Shown: one piece after another, positions 5,899 to 13,686 of the stretch
Position numbering within the stretch: the stretch's first letter is position 1
How the letters are laid out: every line of letters begins with the position of its first letter
Assembly: GCA_964519385.1 (NCBI GenBank)
Contig: CAZFLR010000036.1
Span: 1-13,687 of the forward strand
DNA length: 13,687 nucleotides
Source of the DNA: SVFI01 sp964519385
Lineage (GTDB): Bacteria > Bacillota > Clostridia > Lachnospirales > Lachnospiraceae
Direction of reading: 5' to 3'
Made by a program: the position numbers and the translations under genes
The notes under the pieces: model-generated
Told to the model about the DNA's origin: nothing
Databases searched by the model: none
What the model saw: the letters and a program-made list of their open reading frames with translations, nothing else

Positions 5899-7383
5899 TT
5901 ATATCTCAGGCACATCTCCCTCGGAATCCGTATCCTCTTCCGCCGGAGCATTTCCCGTTTCCTCTGACATATCACCGGAACGTTCTTCCGCCTTTCGCGC
6001 TGCCTGTGAGTCCGGATAATCCACCATAATACGGCTGTAAGCATCCTGAGCCTTATCCGTCTCGCCTGACATTTGGTAAGCCTGTGCTAACTCATATAGA
6101 ATATCCGGGTTCGGTGCTTCCAGATTCGATGAGAAATACCATGCCTTTTCCAAATCTATAATCGCTGTGGTGTAATCACTTTGGTTGATTGCCGTACTTC
6201 CGTTCTTATAAAGCACATCTGCCGTTTCTTCTCCCACAAGCTCCATCAGTTTAAAATATAACTGCTTGTACGCATCTGACGCGGAGTTTTCGACATACTC
6301 GATATCCACCTCATAAAGCGTATCCGCAATCGTCTCATAGTCCTGTGGATTAGTCAGGTAGTCTGTCGCTGTCTGAATCAGTATATCTGTCTTACGGCTC
6401 TCACCGTTTGCACCTGTATACTCATCAATCTCATTTTGCAAATCGTTTCTGGCAGTCGTAAGCTCCTCCACTTTTTGCTCAAGTCCGGAGATGGTTGCTG
6501 ACTTTGCATCTGAATTTTCACTCACAATCTTGAGCTCACTCTGCATCTGATTGCGCTCAGACTGGATACGCGCCGGCAAAATCAAAAAATATGCTACTGC
6601 CAGACCTATCACAAGTCCTATCACTATATTAATCACCGAGGATGAGGTCCGTCCCTCACGCATATTCAGCGGCTGGATAATTGTTTCGTTACCGCTTTGA
6701 TAGGTGACAGCTCCTTCCGGCTCCGGTCTGCGCTTTTTGACAACCGAACCTGTGGATTCATCTCCGCCGTCCAGCATAATTCCCACTTTTTTCAGATAGG
6801 ACAGCGTCGTTGTATTGTTAGCGTCAATCTTGCGACATTTTAAAAGCTCTTTTTTCGCCTTTTCCCATTGCTCAGCCTCCATGTAAAGAAGTGCCAGAAG
6901 CTGATGTCCCTGCACCAGACGCGGGTTTAAAGACAAAACCTTTTTAAGCTGAATCACAGCCAGATCCTTGCTGTCCTGATAGCAATAGCGCAACGCCAGA
7001 TTGTACTTTTTCACCGTCTGGTTGATGGTATCAAGCCGGGTCGGATTGCTCTGAATCGCCTCGATATAATCATCTGCAAGGTTCTTCTTCGGGCGGAGAT
7101 TCTTACTTATGACCCACTCACTGAGTGCTGCAACAACCTCACCCATTTCAAAATAAACAAGTCCGAGGAGATTTCTCGCCTCGATATTGTTCTTGTTGAA
7201 TTTCAGACTTTGGCGGAGACTTACGATTGCTCCCGACAAGTCTCTGACATTTGCTTTCTCCAAACCATCATTATAATAGCGGTTGGAAATATGCATAATC
7301 TTTTTATATACTCCTACATCAACACCGCAACCGGTACAAAAATCTTTTTCAGACAGGTCACAGCCGCAATTATAACATTTCAT
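5899..7383 (-). CDS. Zinc-ribbon, TPR, membrane-spanning coiled-coil protein
   Basis: A 494-aa protein of unknown specific function. Parts in order: N-terminal zinc ribbon with CYNC and CTGC pairs within the first 20 residues; tetratricopeptide helices at about 30-200, including LSGAIVSLRQSLKFNKNN and WEKAKKELLKCRKIDANN; a polar linker; one transmembrane helix at about 249-271 (VINIVIGLVIGLAVAYFLIL); a coiled coil at about 275-322; a second TPR-like block at about 395-465 (TTAIIDLEKAWYF, KAQDAYSRIMVDYPDSQAA); and an acidic tail. By analogy it would scaffold protein complexes at the membrane, with TPR units on both sides; partners are unknown. An ATG at 7383 is preferred to a GTG at 7389 because GGATAGG lies 8 bases upstream. 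It follows the 49-aa gene by 18 bases, in an apparent folC operon ending at the 5836-5872 terminator. Confidence 0.85.
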   Translation of the reverse strand: MKCYNCGCDLSEKDFCTGCGVDVGVYKKIMHISNRYYNDGLEKANVRDLSGAIVSLRQSLKFNKNNIEARNLLGLVYFEMGEVVAALSEWVISKNLRPKKNLADDYIEAIQSNPTRLDTINQTVKKYNLALRYCYQDSKDLAVIQLKKVLSLNPRLVQGHQLLALLYMEAEQWEKAKKELLKCRKIDANNTTTLSYLKKVGIMLDGGDESTGSVVKKRRPEPEGAVTYQSGNETIIQPLNMREGRTSSSVINIVIGLVIGLAVAYFLILPARIQSERNQMQSELKIVSENSDAKSATISGLEQKVEELTTARNDLQNEIDEYTGANGESRKTDILIQTATDYLTNPQDYETIADTLYEVDIEYVENSASDAYKQLYFKLMELVGEETADVLYKNGSTAINQSDYTTAIIDLEKAWYFSSNLEAPNPDILYELAQAYQMSGETDKAQDAYSRIMVDYPDSQAARKAEERSGDMSEETGNAPAEEDTDSEGDVPEI

Positions 7384-7401
7384 CGTCACTACCTATCCTA
7401 T

Positions 7402-7551
7402 CTATTGTTCCTTTGCTGACTCCGCTTCCTTTAGCATACCGACCAGAATATCTGCCATATCGGTAAGATCCTGATTATATATCGCATCCGCTGCATCCTC
7501 TATCTCAAGACTCGGATGAAACTTCTTTAATTCCTCTTCAAAATTAATCAC
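7402..7551 (-). CDS. 49-aa acidic small protein, GTG start, coupled to folC
   Basis: A short gene with good initiation signals: AAGGAGG (7559-7565) lies 7 bases before a GTG whose first base is the last base of the folC stop codon (TAGTG overlap). The product is acidic and probably helical, with no transmembrane segment and no cysteine. Its start reads INFEEELKKFHPSLEIEDA, followed by two short helices containing NQDLTDMADIL and GMLKEAE. I recognise no named family, though it seems reminiscent of unnamed small proteins in Clostridia. It lies in an operon with folC and the TPR gene, so a role with the TPR protein is possible but unproven. Confidence 0.75.
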   Translation of the reverse strand: MINFEEELKKFHPSLEIEDAADAIYNQDLTDMADILVGMLKEAESAKEQ

Positions 7552-8861
7552 TATGATTCCTCCTTGAGCAGTGCCTTAATCTCCCCAACCAGATATAGGG
7601 AACCGGCAATATACAAAACGCCGTCTTTCTTTAAATCCAGTGCCTTGTGATACGCCTCCTGCACGCTTCCACACAAATATATATTCTCCCTGCGGTTCTG
7701 CTGAAAACAATTCACAATCTGCTCTTCTGCCAGACCTCTCGCATCCGCAATCCCCGCAATGACATATGTCTCAAACAATCCGGATTCTTCAATCCGGCTT
7801 ATCATCTTTTCATATTCCTTATCGCCTACAACTGAAAAAAGAAGAATACGTCTGCCATCCTCCGAAGCCGCCCGGACACTCTCCAAAAAAGCTGCGATGC
7901 CATCTTCGTTATGGGCACCATCTACAAAAACGCCCTCTCCGATTTCTTCCATTCTTCCGGGCCAGCACACTCCGGCAAGCCCGCTTCGCATCTTATGTAT
8001 ATCGATACATTCTTTCGGAAGAAGCACCTCCAGTGCCGTAAGTGCAACCGAAGCATTCTCCGTCTGATACAAAGCTCTTGTAGACAAAGTACAGTCAACA
8101 TTATTATAATACCTAGATTTATATGAAAAATCAATGCTTTTATCATTTATATTTACATTAGAAATCAGGCTTTTATCGACCGCAAAAGCCATACTGCCAC
8201 ATCTTTCTGCCGTCTGCGACAAAACATCGGACACACTCTTTTCCCGGCTGACGTAAACAAGCGGAACTCCCGGTTTGATGATTCCCGCCTTTTCAAAGGC
8301 TATCTTTTCCCTGGTATCGCCCAGATACATGCAATGATCCAACCCGATTTCCGTGATTATGGTAAGCTGTGGCTTATCAAACACATTGGTCGCATCCAGC
8401 CTTCCTCCCATTCCGGTTTCCAAAATAATGTAATCCTGCTCCGCTTCCTCAAACACCAGCATTGCCATGAGAAAAAGGAATTCAAAAAAAGTCGGGTGGT
8501 GAAGCTCTGTTTCGCCTGTATATTCTCCGTTAGCTGCGCGTTCCGCCACACTCTTTACCTGTTTAAAAGCCGCCAGAAACCTCTCCTCGCTGACCATTTC
8601 TTCATCCAGAAGCATACGTTCCCGCATGTCCACCAGATGTGGTGACACAAACATCGCTGTATGGAAGCCATGCTCCCTAAGAAGCGCGCACAGATAGCTG
8701 CAGACCGAGCCCTTCCCGTTCGTTCCCGCCACATGGATGATTTTTTTCTCTGCACAGGGATTCCCCAAAAGCTCCAAATACCTTTTTGTGTGTGCAAGCG
8801 TATTCTTCTTTGTAAATTTTTGTATATCGCAGATATAATTCTGCACCTCTGTCATCGTCAT
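7551..8861 (-). CDS. folC: Bifunctional folylpolyglutamate/dihydrofolate synthase
   Basis: A 436-aa Mur-ligase-family enzyme. It adds L-glutamate to dihydropteroate and/or reduced folates with ATP, retaining folate cofactors in the cytoplasm. Visible motifs: P-loop HVAGTNGKGS at 43-52; SPHLVDMRER at 73-82; the ETGMGGRLDATNV block at 148-160; DHCMYLGDTREKIAFEKAGI at about 175-194; and C-terminal-domain VDGAHNEDG at 313-321 (usually DGAHNP). Length fits the family. AAGGA 7 bases before the ATG at 8861 supports the start. Residues about 232-260 are encoded by a markedly AT-rich patch. The gene starts about 50 bases beyond the valS terminator hairpin and no clear promoter is seen there, so read-through from valS may contribute. 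Confidence 0.96.
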   Translation of the reverse strand: MTMTEVQNYICDIQKFTKKNTLAHTKRYLELLGNPCAEKKIIHVAGTNGKGSVCSYLCALLREHGFHTAMFVSPHLVDMRERMLLDEEMVSEERFLAAFKQVKSVAERAANGEYTGETELHHPTFFEFLFLMAMLVFEEAEQDYIILETGMGGRLDATNVFDKPQLTIITEIGLDHCMYLGDTREKIAFEKAGIIKPGVPLVYVSREKSVSDVLSQTAERCGSMAFAVDKSLISNVNINDKSIDFSYKSRYYNNVDCTLSTRALYQTENASVALTALEVLLPKECIDIHKMRSGLAGVCWPGRMEEIGEGVFVDGAHNEDGIAAFLESVRAASEDGRRILLFSVVGDKEYEKMISRIEESGLFETYVIAGIADARGLAEEQIVNCFQQNRRENIYLCGSVQEAYHKALDLKKDGVLYIAGSLYLVGEIKALLKEES

Positions 8862-8912
8862 TTTCTTTTCCTTCTTTTCCGCAGTCCGTCACTGAAATTT
8901 CCCCAGGTAAAA

Positions 8913-8943
8913 TCAGCCACCGCTTACTGTTAGCGATGGCTGA
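8913..8943 (-). terminator. Hairpin terminator after valS
   Basis: A 12-bp stem with one G-U pair (arms 8913-8924 and 8932-8943) closes a 7-nt loop. On the minus strand it is followed by TTTT then ACC. It begins 8 bases past the valS stop codon. The U-tract is short, so termination may be partial and allow transcription into folC. Confidence 0.7.
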
Positions 8944-8951
8944 CAAAAATC

Positions 8952-11612
8952 TTATTTTAACTGATTAAGTCTCTCCTGAACCTTGGCGAGCATCTGCGTG
9001 TATTTCTCAAGCTTTTCACGCTCCTGTGCAACCTTTTCCGCCGGTGCCTTGCTTGTAAAACGCTCATTATTGAGCATTCCCGTTGCTCTCGCGATTTCTC
9101 CCTCGAGCTTCTTTTCTTCCTTTTCAAGACGTTCGATTTCCTGCTTCAGATCCACAAGCTCTGCAAACGGAATGTAAAGCGTTGCGCCGTCAATCACTAC
9201 ACTGACCGCATCATCTGCAATTCCGTTCTTATCCTCCTGAATCAGAACCTCGGAAGCATATGCAAGCGGTGCAAAGAACAATTTGCCGTTTTCAAAAATG
9301 TCAAGAATTTCTTTCTTGTCGGAAACCACATAAACGGAAGCCTTTCTGGAAGGTGCCACGTTCATGGATGTTCTCACATTACGGATTCCGCGAACCGCCT
9401 CTTTCATCGTCTCAATTTCTTTTTCTTCTTTTGCAAAATTGTATGCCTCATCATAAACCGGCCACTCGGAAATCATGATAGATTCCTCTTCATTCTGCAA
9501 TGTACAGAATATTTCTTCCGTGATGAAAGGCATATACGGATGAAGAAGCTTCAACGCTCCTATCAGAACCTTCTTCAAGGTCCAGAGTGCTGCATTCTGG
9601 CTGACCGCATCATCACTGTTATAAAGTCTCGGTTTTACCATCTCAATATACCAATCGCAGAACTCATCCCAGATAAAGTCATATACCTTCTGAACCGCAA
9701 TACCGAGCTCATAATTTTCCATATTATCGGTAACCTCGCGTGTCAGACTGTTAAGCTTGGATAGAATCCATTTATCCACCGGCTCAAGACCTTTTTGTGC
9801 ATCTGCCGGAATCTCTTTTCCTTCCATATTCATCATAATGAATCTGGACGCATTCCAAACCTTATTTGCAAAATTACGACTCGCCTCTACTCTTTCGTAG
9901 TAGAAACGCATATCGTTACCCGGTGCGTTACCGGTAATCAGCGTCAGTCTCAACGCATCCGCGCCGTACTGGTCAATAATTTCAAGCGGATCAATACCGT
10001 TGCCGAGCGACTTACTCATCTTTCGTCCCTGAGAGTCGCGAACCAGTCCGTGGAACAACACAGTGTGGAACGGTTTCTGATTCATCTGCTCATATCCTGA
10101 GAAAATCATACGGATGACCCAGAAGAAAATGATATCATAACCCGTCACAAGCACATCTGTCGGATAAAAATATTCAAGATCCTCTGTCTTATCCGGCCAG
10201 CCAAGTGTAGAAAACGGCCAGAGTGCAGACGAAAACCATGTATCAAGGGTGTCAGGATCCTGTTCCAGATGTGTGCATCCGCATTTCGGACATACCGAAG
10301 GGGCTTCCTTTGAAACAACAACCTCTCCGCACTCCTCACAATAATATGCCGGAATTCTGTGTCCCCACCAGAGCTGTCTGGAAATACACCAGTCCCTGAT
10401 ATTGTCTGTCCAGTTAAAATATGTCTTTTCCATACGCTCCGGAACCAGCTTGATTTCGCCTTCCTTCACTGCCTTTACAGCCGGCTTAATCAGCTCATCC
10501 ATCTTTACGAACCACTGTTTCTTAATAAGCGGCTCTACCGTTGTCTTACAACGGTCATGTGTTCCGACGTTGTGTGTATAATCCTCTATTTTAACGAGTA
10601 AGCCCTGCTTTTCAAGCTCTGCCACGATTGCAGCGCGCGCCTCGTAACGGTCCATTCCCTCATAAATACCACCATTTTTGTTGATGGTCGCATCATCATT
10701 CATAATGTTGATTTCCGGAAGATTGTGACGCTTTCCAACCTCAAAATCGTTCGGGTCATGAGCCGGCGTAATCTTAACTACACCTGTACCGAACTCCATA
10801 TCAACGTAGGTATCTTCCACCACCGGAATCGCCTTATTTACAATCGGAAGCCATACCTGTCTGCCCTTGAGATAGGTATATCTCTCATCGGCCGGATTAA
10901 TCGCAACCGCTGTATCACCGAGCATTGTCTCCGGTCTGGTAGTCGCAAACGTCAAAAATTCTGTCTTCGACGGCTGTCCGTTTTCATCCACCACCGGATA
11001 TTTAATATGCCATAAATGTCCTGCCTGCTCCTCATACTGTACTTCTGCATCCGAAATAGATGTATTACAGACCGGGCACCAGTTGATGATACGGGAACCC
11101 TTGTAAATCCAGCCCTTTTCATGCATCTTGCAGAAAACTTCCGTAACAGCCTTGTTACATCCCTCGTCCATCGTAAAACGCTCTCTGTCCCAGTCACAGG
11201 ATGAGCCGAGCTTTTTGAGCTGTTCAATAATACGTCCGCCGTACTCTCTCTTCCAGTCCCAGGCTCTCTCCAGAAATCCGTCTCTGCCCAAATCTTCCTT
11301 ATCAATGCCCTCTTCTTTTAACTTTTCAATAATCTTAACCTCTGTGGCAATGGAAGCATGGTCTGTACCCGGCTGCCAAAGTGCATTATATCCCTGCATT
11401 CTCTTGAATCGGATTAGAATATCCTGCATTGTATTGTCAAGCGCATGACCCATATGGAGCTGTCCCGTGATATTTGGAGGCGGAATCACAATCGTAAACG
11501 GTTTCTTACTGTGATCTACTTCCGCATGAAAATATTTTTTCTCAAGCCACTTTTCATAAATACGATCTTCCATACCGTGAGGATCGTATGTTTTTGCTAA
11601 TTCTTTACTCAT
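8952..11612 (-). CDS. valS: Valyl-tRNA synthetase
   Basis: An 886-aa class I aminoacyl-tRNA synthetase that charges tRNA-Val and hydrolyses mischarged Thr-tRNA. Signatures: PPPNITGQLHMGH at 44-56 (the HIGH motif, here HMGH), a CPVC pair at 179-182, the editing domain with TTRPETMLGDTAVAINP at 224-240, a putative zinc knuckle CEEC...CPKC at 425-444, KMSKS at 531-535, an anticodon-binding domain at about 610-760, and the C-terminal coiled-coil arm at about 815-886, rich in Lys, Glu and Leu. Full length for the family. AAGGAG lies 9 bases before the ATG. It has its own promoter and terminator. Clostridial valS genes often carry a T-box leader, but the leader here is only about 40 nt. Confidence 0.98.
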   Translation of the reverse strand: MSKELAKTYDPHGMEDRIYEKWLEKKYFHAEVDHSKKPFTIVIPPPNITGQLHMGHALDNTMQDILIRFKRMQGYNALWQPGTDHASIATEVKIIEKLKEEGIDKEDLGRDGFLERAWDWKREYGGRIIEQLKKLGSSCDWDRERFTMDEGCNKAVTEVFCKMHEKGWIYKGSRIINWCPVCNTSISDAEVQYEEQAGHLWHIKYPVVDENGQPSKTEFLTFATTRPETMLGDTAVAINPADERYTYLKGRQVWLPIVNKAIPVVEDTYVDMEFGTGVVKITPAHDPNDFEVGKRHNLPEINIMNDDATINKNGGIYEGMDRYEARAAIVAELEKQGLLVKIEDYTHNVGTHDRCKTTVEPLIKKQWFVKMDELIKPAVKAVKEGEIKLVPERMEKTYFNWTDNIRDWCISRQLWWGHRIPAYYCEECGEVVVSKEAPSVCPKCGCTHLEQDPDTLDTWFSSALWPFSTLGWPDKTEDLEYFYPTDVLVTGYDIIFFWVIRMIFSGYEQMNQKPFHTVLFHGLVRDSQGRKMSKSLGNGIDPLEIIDQYGADALRLTLITGNAPGNDMRFYYERVEASRNFANKVWNASRFIMMNMEGKEIPADAQKGLEPVDKWILSKLNSLTREVTDNMENYELGIAVQKVYDFIWDEFCDWYIEMVKPRLYNSDDAVSQNAALWTLKKVLIGALKLLHPYMPFITEEIFCTLQNEEESIMISEWPVYDEAYNFAKEEKEIETMKEAVRGIRNVRTSMNVAPSRKASVYVVSDKKEILDIFENGKLFFAPLAYASEVLIQEDKNGIADDAVSVVIDGATLYIPFAELVDLKQEIERLEKEEKKLEGEIARATGMLNNERFTSKAPAEKVAQEREKLEKYTQMLAKVQERLNQLK

Positions 11613-11661
11613 CTGATTAGTCTCCTTGGTGCATCTTTTTTACAATTCACATACATAATTT

Positions 11662-11690
11662 ATATTAGACGCATAGCCGCATTTTGTCAA
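11662..11690 (-). promoter_or_regulatory. valS: Sigma-A-type promoter of valS
   Basis: On the minus strand a perfect TTGACA (11685-11690) and TAATAT (11662-11667) are separated by 17 bases. Initiation near 11655 gives a leader of about 43 nt containing AAGGAG. The leader is too short for T-box specifier and antiterminator domains, so expression looks constitutive or is regulated by other means. Confidence 0.75.
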
Positions 11691-11705
11691 GAAATGACTA
11701 CCGAT

Positions 11706-11739
11706 GATACGAGCCGGAAAGTGGCAGAAGGCTCTTATC
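11706..11739 (-). terminator. Weak hairpin after the DUF4097 gene
   Basis: Arms 11706-11715 and 11730-11739 pair over 10 positions with one A-G mismatch around a 14-nt loop. It starts 17 bases past the stop codon of the DUF4097 gene and just before the valS -35 box. No T-run follows on the minus strand, so it is at best an inefficient terminator, and some transcription could continue into valS. Confidence 0.4.
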
Positions 11740-11756
11740 TTTTCAGCCTGTATATT

Positions 11757-12674
11757 TCACAGGTTGTTTTCATCCGGAATAAAATCAAGTCTGACCTCAC
11801 CCATACCACATTCTACATCAATTTTGCGGTCACTTCCGTTATTCCGGCTTCCGCCGCTTCCGATACCGCTGTATGTGCGTGTTCCGATATGCACCTCACC
11901 GGCTCCGACTTCAATGTCATAGTCATAATCATTCTCTTCTCCGACAATTCCGATTGATATTTCTCCCATTGCAATGTCGGCATCCATTTCATCTGTCTCA
12001 AGCATTCCTATATGACATTCCCCGGCTCCGACCTGAAACTCAGTGTTCTTTGCCTTGACAGAATCAAAATCACACTCTCCTGCTCCCAGCCGGACGGACA
12101 GAGCTTCGCACTCCGGAATATATCCGGTAAATTCGCCCGCTCCGATATCCAGATTGATTTCTTCATATATACGATTCGGAAGGTAAATGGTCGCACTTCC
12201 TACGGAGACTGTGTTTCCATTTGAAGAGCCGAACAAGTTCCACTTATTTTCAAAATCTCCCGTTAACTTGAGCGTACCGTTCCTATAGCTTGAAGTCACG
12301 CGCATAACACCATCTGTTTCATAATAAAAGGAGCCGTCTTTACTTTCTTTTATCTCAAAGCTTCCCGCATCAAGTTCAAGCTCAATGCTTTTCACCTCAG
12401 AAGTATCAACATCAAGAGAGGAATCAACTTTCCCTGTCTGTTCTTCATATTCTCTCATATCCTCATCCGGGTCGTTGTTTGTAAAATAGATTCCATCTGT
12501 ACTTACCTGCAGAGTTACATCCGGCCAAGGCAGTTCATACCTGAGCATCTGTCTTTTTACAAGTCCCTTAAACTGCGCGCTCCCTCCTGCTGCTCCACTG
12601 ATTGCGGCAATGAAAACACCGCCGAAAATCAGTACAGCGGATGTAATTAAAATTATTTTCGTAGACTTTTTCAT
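11757..12674 (-). CDS. Membrane-anchored DUF4097 beta-repeat protein
   Basis: A 305-aa protein with an N-terminal hydrophobic helix at about 7-29, serving as signal peptide or membrane anchor, then a surface domain of the DUF4097 type. That fold is a right-handed beta-solenoid related to LiaF/adhesin-like domains. The C-terminal half carries a recurring G-A/M-G-E turn at about 178, 197, 216, 235, 257 and 290, the first four spaced 19 residues apart, each followed by a hydrophobic beta-strand. Its ATG overlaps the stop codon of the DUF1700 gene by four bases (ATGA), so the two are translationally coupled. PadR-DUF1700-DUF4097 is a common gene set in Firmicutes, plausibly linked to envelope stress; exact role unknown. 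It ends before a weak hairpin and the valS promoter. Confidence 0.88.
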   Translation of the reverse strand: MKKSTKIILITSAVLIFGGVFIAAISGAAGGSAQFKGLVKRQMLRYELPWPDVTLQVSTDGIYFTNNDPDEDMREYEEQTGKVDSSLDVDTSEVKSIELELDAGSFEIKESKDGSFYYETDGVMRVTSSYRNGTLKLTGDFENKWNLFGSSNGNTVSVGSATIYLPNRIYEEINLDIGAGEFTGYIPECEALSVRLGAGECDFDSVKAKNTEFQVGAGECHIGMLETDEMDADIAMGEISIGIVGEENDYDYDIEVGAGEVHIGTRTYSGIGSGGSRNNGSDRKIDVECGMGEVRLDFIPDENNL

Positions 12675-13315
12675 GCTTCTGCCTCCTTTTTCTCCTTCTT
12701 AGTAAACAATTTCTTCACGAGGTTATACGCGCCGACACAGACTGCAGGTATCACCACAATACACATCTTCACCACAAGGAAACCAAACAATAGTGACAGT
12801 CCTGCAAAAAGGAATGACAGTCCGATAAACATAAGACCTACGAGCGGAAACGAGAACAGTTGTATAATACCAAGCACAAACAACACAATCGCCACAACCG
12901 CAAAGCCAAATGTCACTCCGCAGATTGCCAGAAATACACCTACCACAACAGAAAAAATTGCAACAATAATGCTAAATACCAGTGCCAGAGCTGCTACGCC
13001 GAGCGGAATGACAATCGGTGCCACAAAAAGGCATAGAATAACGATACACGCTATCTTCCAGCCATTGATTTTACTTTCAGCGGCCTTGTTCTTCACAGAC
13101 GGTTCATAGACAATCAGTCCCTTTTCTGCCAGTTCTGCATGAATATGCTCAGCTACCTCTTCCGGTGAGCCAAATTCCTTCAGAACATCCTCTTCCTTGT
13201 CCTGACCTGCCTCATCAAAATACTCTACATAATATTCCATCGCCTCTCTGCGTTCTTCTTCCGGAAGATCAGAAAGTAACTTCTCTAATTGATCCAAAAA
13301 ATCCTTCTTATTCAT
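12671..13315 (-). CDS. DUF1700/HAAS-domain multi-pass membrane protein
   Basis: A 214-aa protein. The N-terminal 65 residues form the helical HAAS/DUF1700 module, with DFLDQLEKLLSDLPEEER and an EYYVEYFDEA segment followed by EEDVLKEFGSPEEVA. After a basic linker come about four hydrophobic segments (about 86-118, 119-145, 148-182, 184-199) and a lysine-rich cytoplasmic tail. HAAS proteins are usually encoded next to PadR regulators and are thought to act in signal transduction or membrane sensing. The ATG at 13315 is chosen because GGGAGG stands 8 bases upstream; an in-frame TTG at 13318 is possible but closer. It overlaps the padR-like gene by 8 bases and the DUF4097 gene by 4, so the three are one unit. 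Confidence 0.9.
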   Translation of the reverse strand: MNKKDFLDQLEKLLSDLPEEERREAMEYYVEYFDEAGQDKEEDVLKEFGSPEEVAEHIHAELAEKGLIVYEPSVKNKAAESKINGWKIACIVILCLFVAPIVIPLGVAALALVFSIIVAIFSVVVGVFLAICGVTFGFAVVAIVLFVLGIIQLFSFPLVGLMFIGLSFLFAGLSLLFGFLVVKMCIVVIPAVCVGAYNLVKKLFTKKEKKEAEA

Positions 13316-13634
13316 CAACTATGCCTCCCTCGAAAATTTCTGTAATCTTTTTTGAATAGCTCATCCACTCACTTCGATAAGCCTTCAGTTGTTCCTCCCC
13401 CTGAGGGGTCGTCTTATAATATCTTCTGTTCCTGCCGGCACATTCCATATCATACACTTCCAAATGTCCACTCTTTTGCAACCGTCTGAGAACCGGATAA
13501 AGTGTAGATTCCGACACTTCCAGAACCTGACGCACATCCTGTGTAATCCGATAGCCATAGGTTCCCTGCTTCTCTTTGCTCACAACAGCAAGCACAATTG
13601 CATCCAGAAGAGCTGCTCCTGTATTAAATACCAT
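13308..13634 (-). CDS. PadR-family transcriptional regulator
   Basis: A 108-aa winged-helix DNA-binding protein of the PadR type, most likely repressing its own operon. The N-terminal part reads LDAIVLAVVSKEKQGTYGY, followed by the recognition helix SESTLYPVLRRLQKSGHLE at about 41-59, the wing with RNRRYYKTTPQGEE at about 69-81, and one C-terminal dimerisation helix at about 82-101. Short size places it in the small subfamily-2 PadR group. AAGGAG stands 7 bases before the ATG. It is the first gene of a three-gene operon with DUF1700 and DUF4097. The inducer is unknown; other small PadR proteins answer to phenolics, drugs or cell-wall agents. Confidence 0.94.
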   Translation of the reverse strand: MVFNTGAALLDAIVLAVVSKEKQGTYGYRITQDVRQVLEVSESTLYPVLRRLQKSGHLEVYDMECAGRNRRYYKTTPQGEEQLKAYRSEWMSYSKKITEIFEGGIVDE

Positions 13635-13660
13635 GCCAAGACTCCTTTCTTACCTTATTC

Positions 13661-13682
13661 ATATTATTTTTATTTATAATAT
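13661..13682. promoter_or_regulatory. Candidate PadR operator (perfect inverted repeat)
   Basis: ATATTAT and ATAATAT form a perfect 7-bp inverted repeat with an 8-base spacer. It is centred about 38 bases before the padR-like start and touches the -10 box at 13681-13686. Known PadR operators are often short inverted half-sites with an 8-base gap, such as ATGT-N8-ACAT, so architecture and position fit autorepression. The region is very AT-rich, which makes chance palindromes more likely. Confidence 0.45.
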
Positions 13683-13686
13683 TATA
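13681..13686 (-). promoter_or_regulatory. -10 box of the padR-DUF1700-DUF4097 operon
   Basis: A perfect TATAAT on the minus strand lies 46 bases before the PadR start codon. Initiation near 13674 would give a leader of about 40 nt. The -35 element would lie beyond the right edge of the window and cannot be seen. Confidence 0.5.

Noticed and set aside
10952..11305. 117-codon minus-strand open frame inside valS
   Set aside because: Same strand but a different register from valS, which is full length with all signature motifs; the alternative translation has no family-like features.
38..11702. GGTAGTC near the valS promoter, in the chemoreceptor leader and in the left-end repeats as a shared regulatory motif
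   Set aside because: Three copies of a 7-mer on two strands in 13.7 kb is close to the chance expectation; only the phased trio at 20-46 is unusual.
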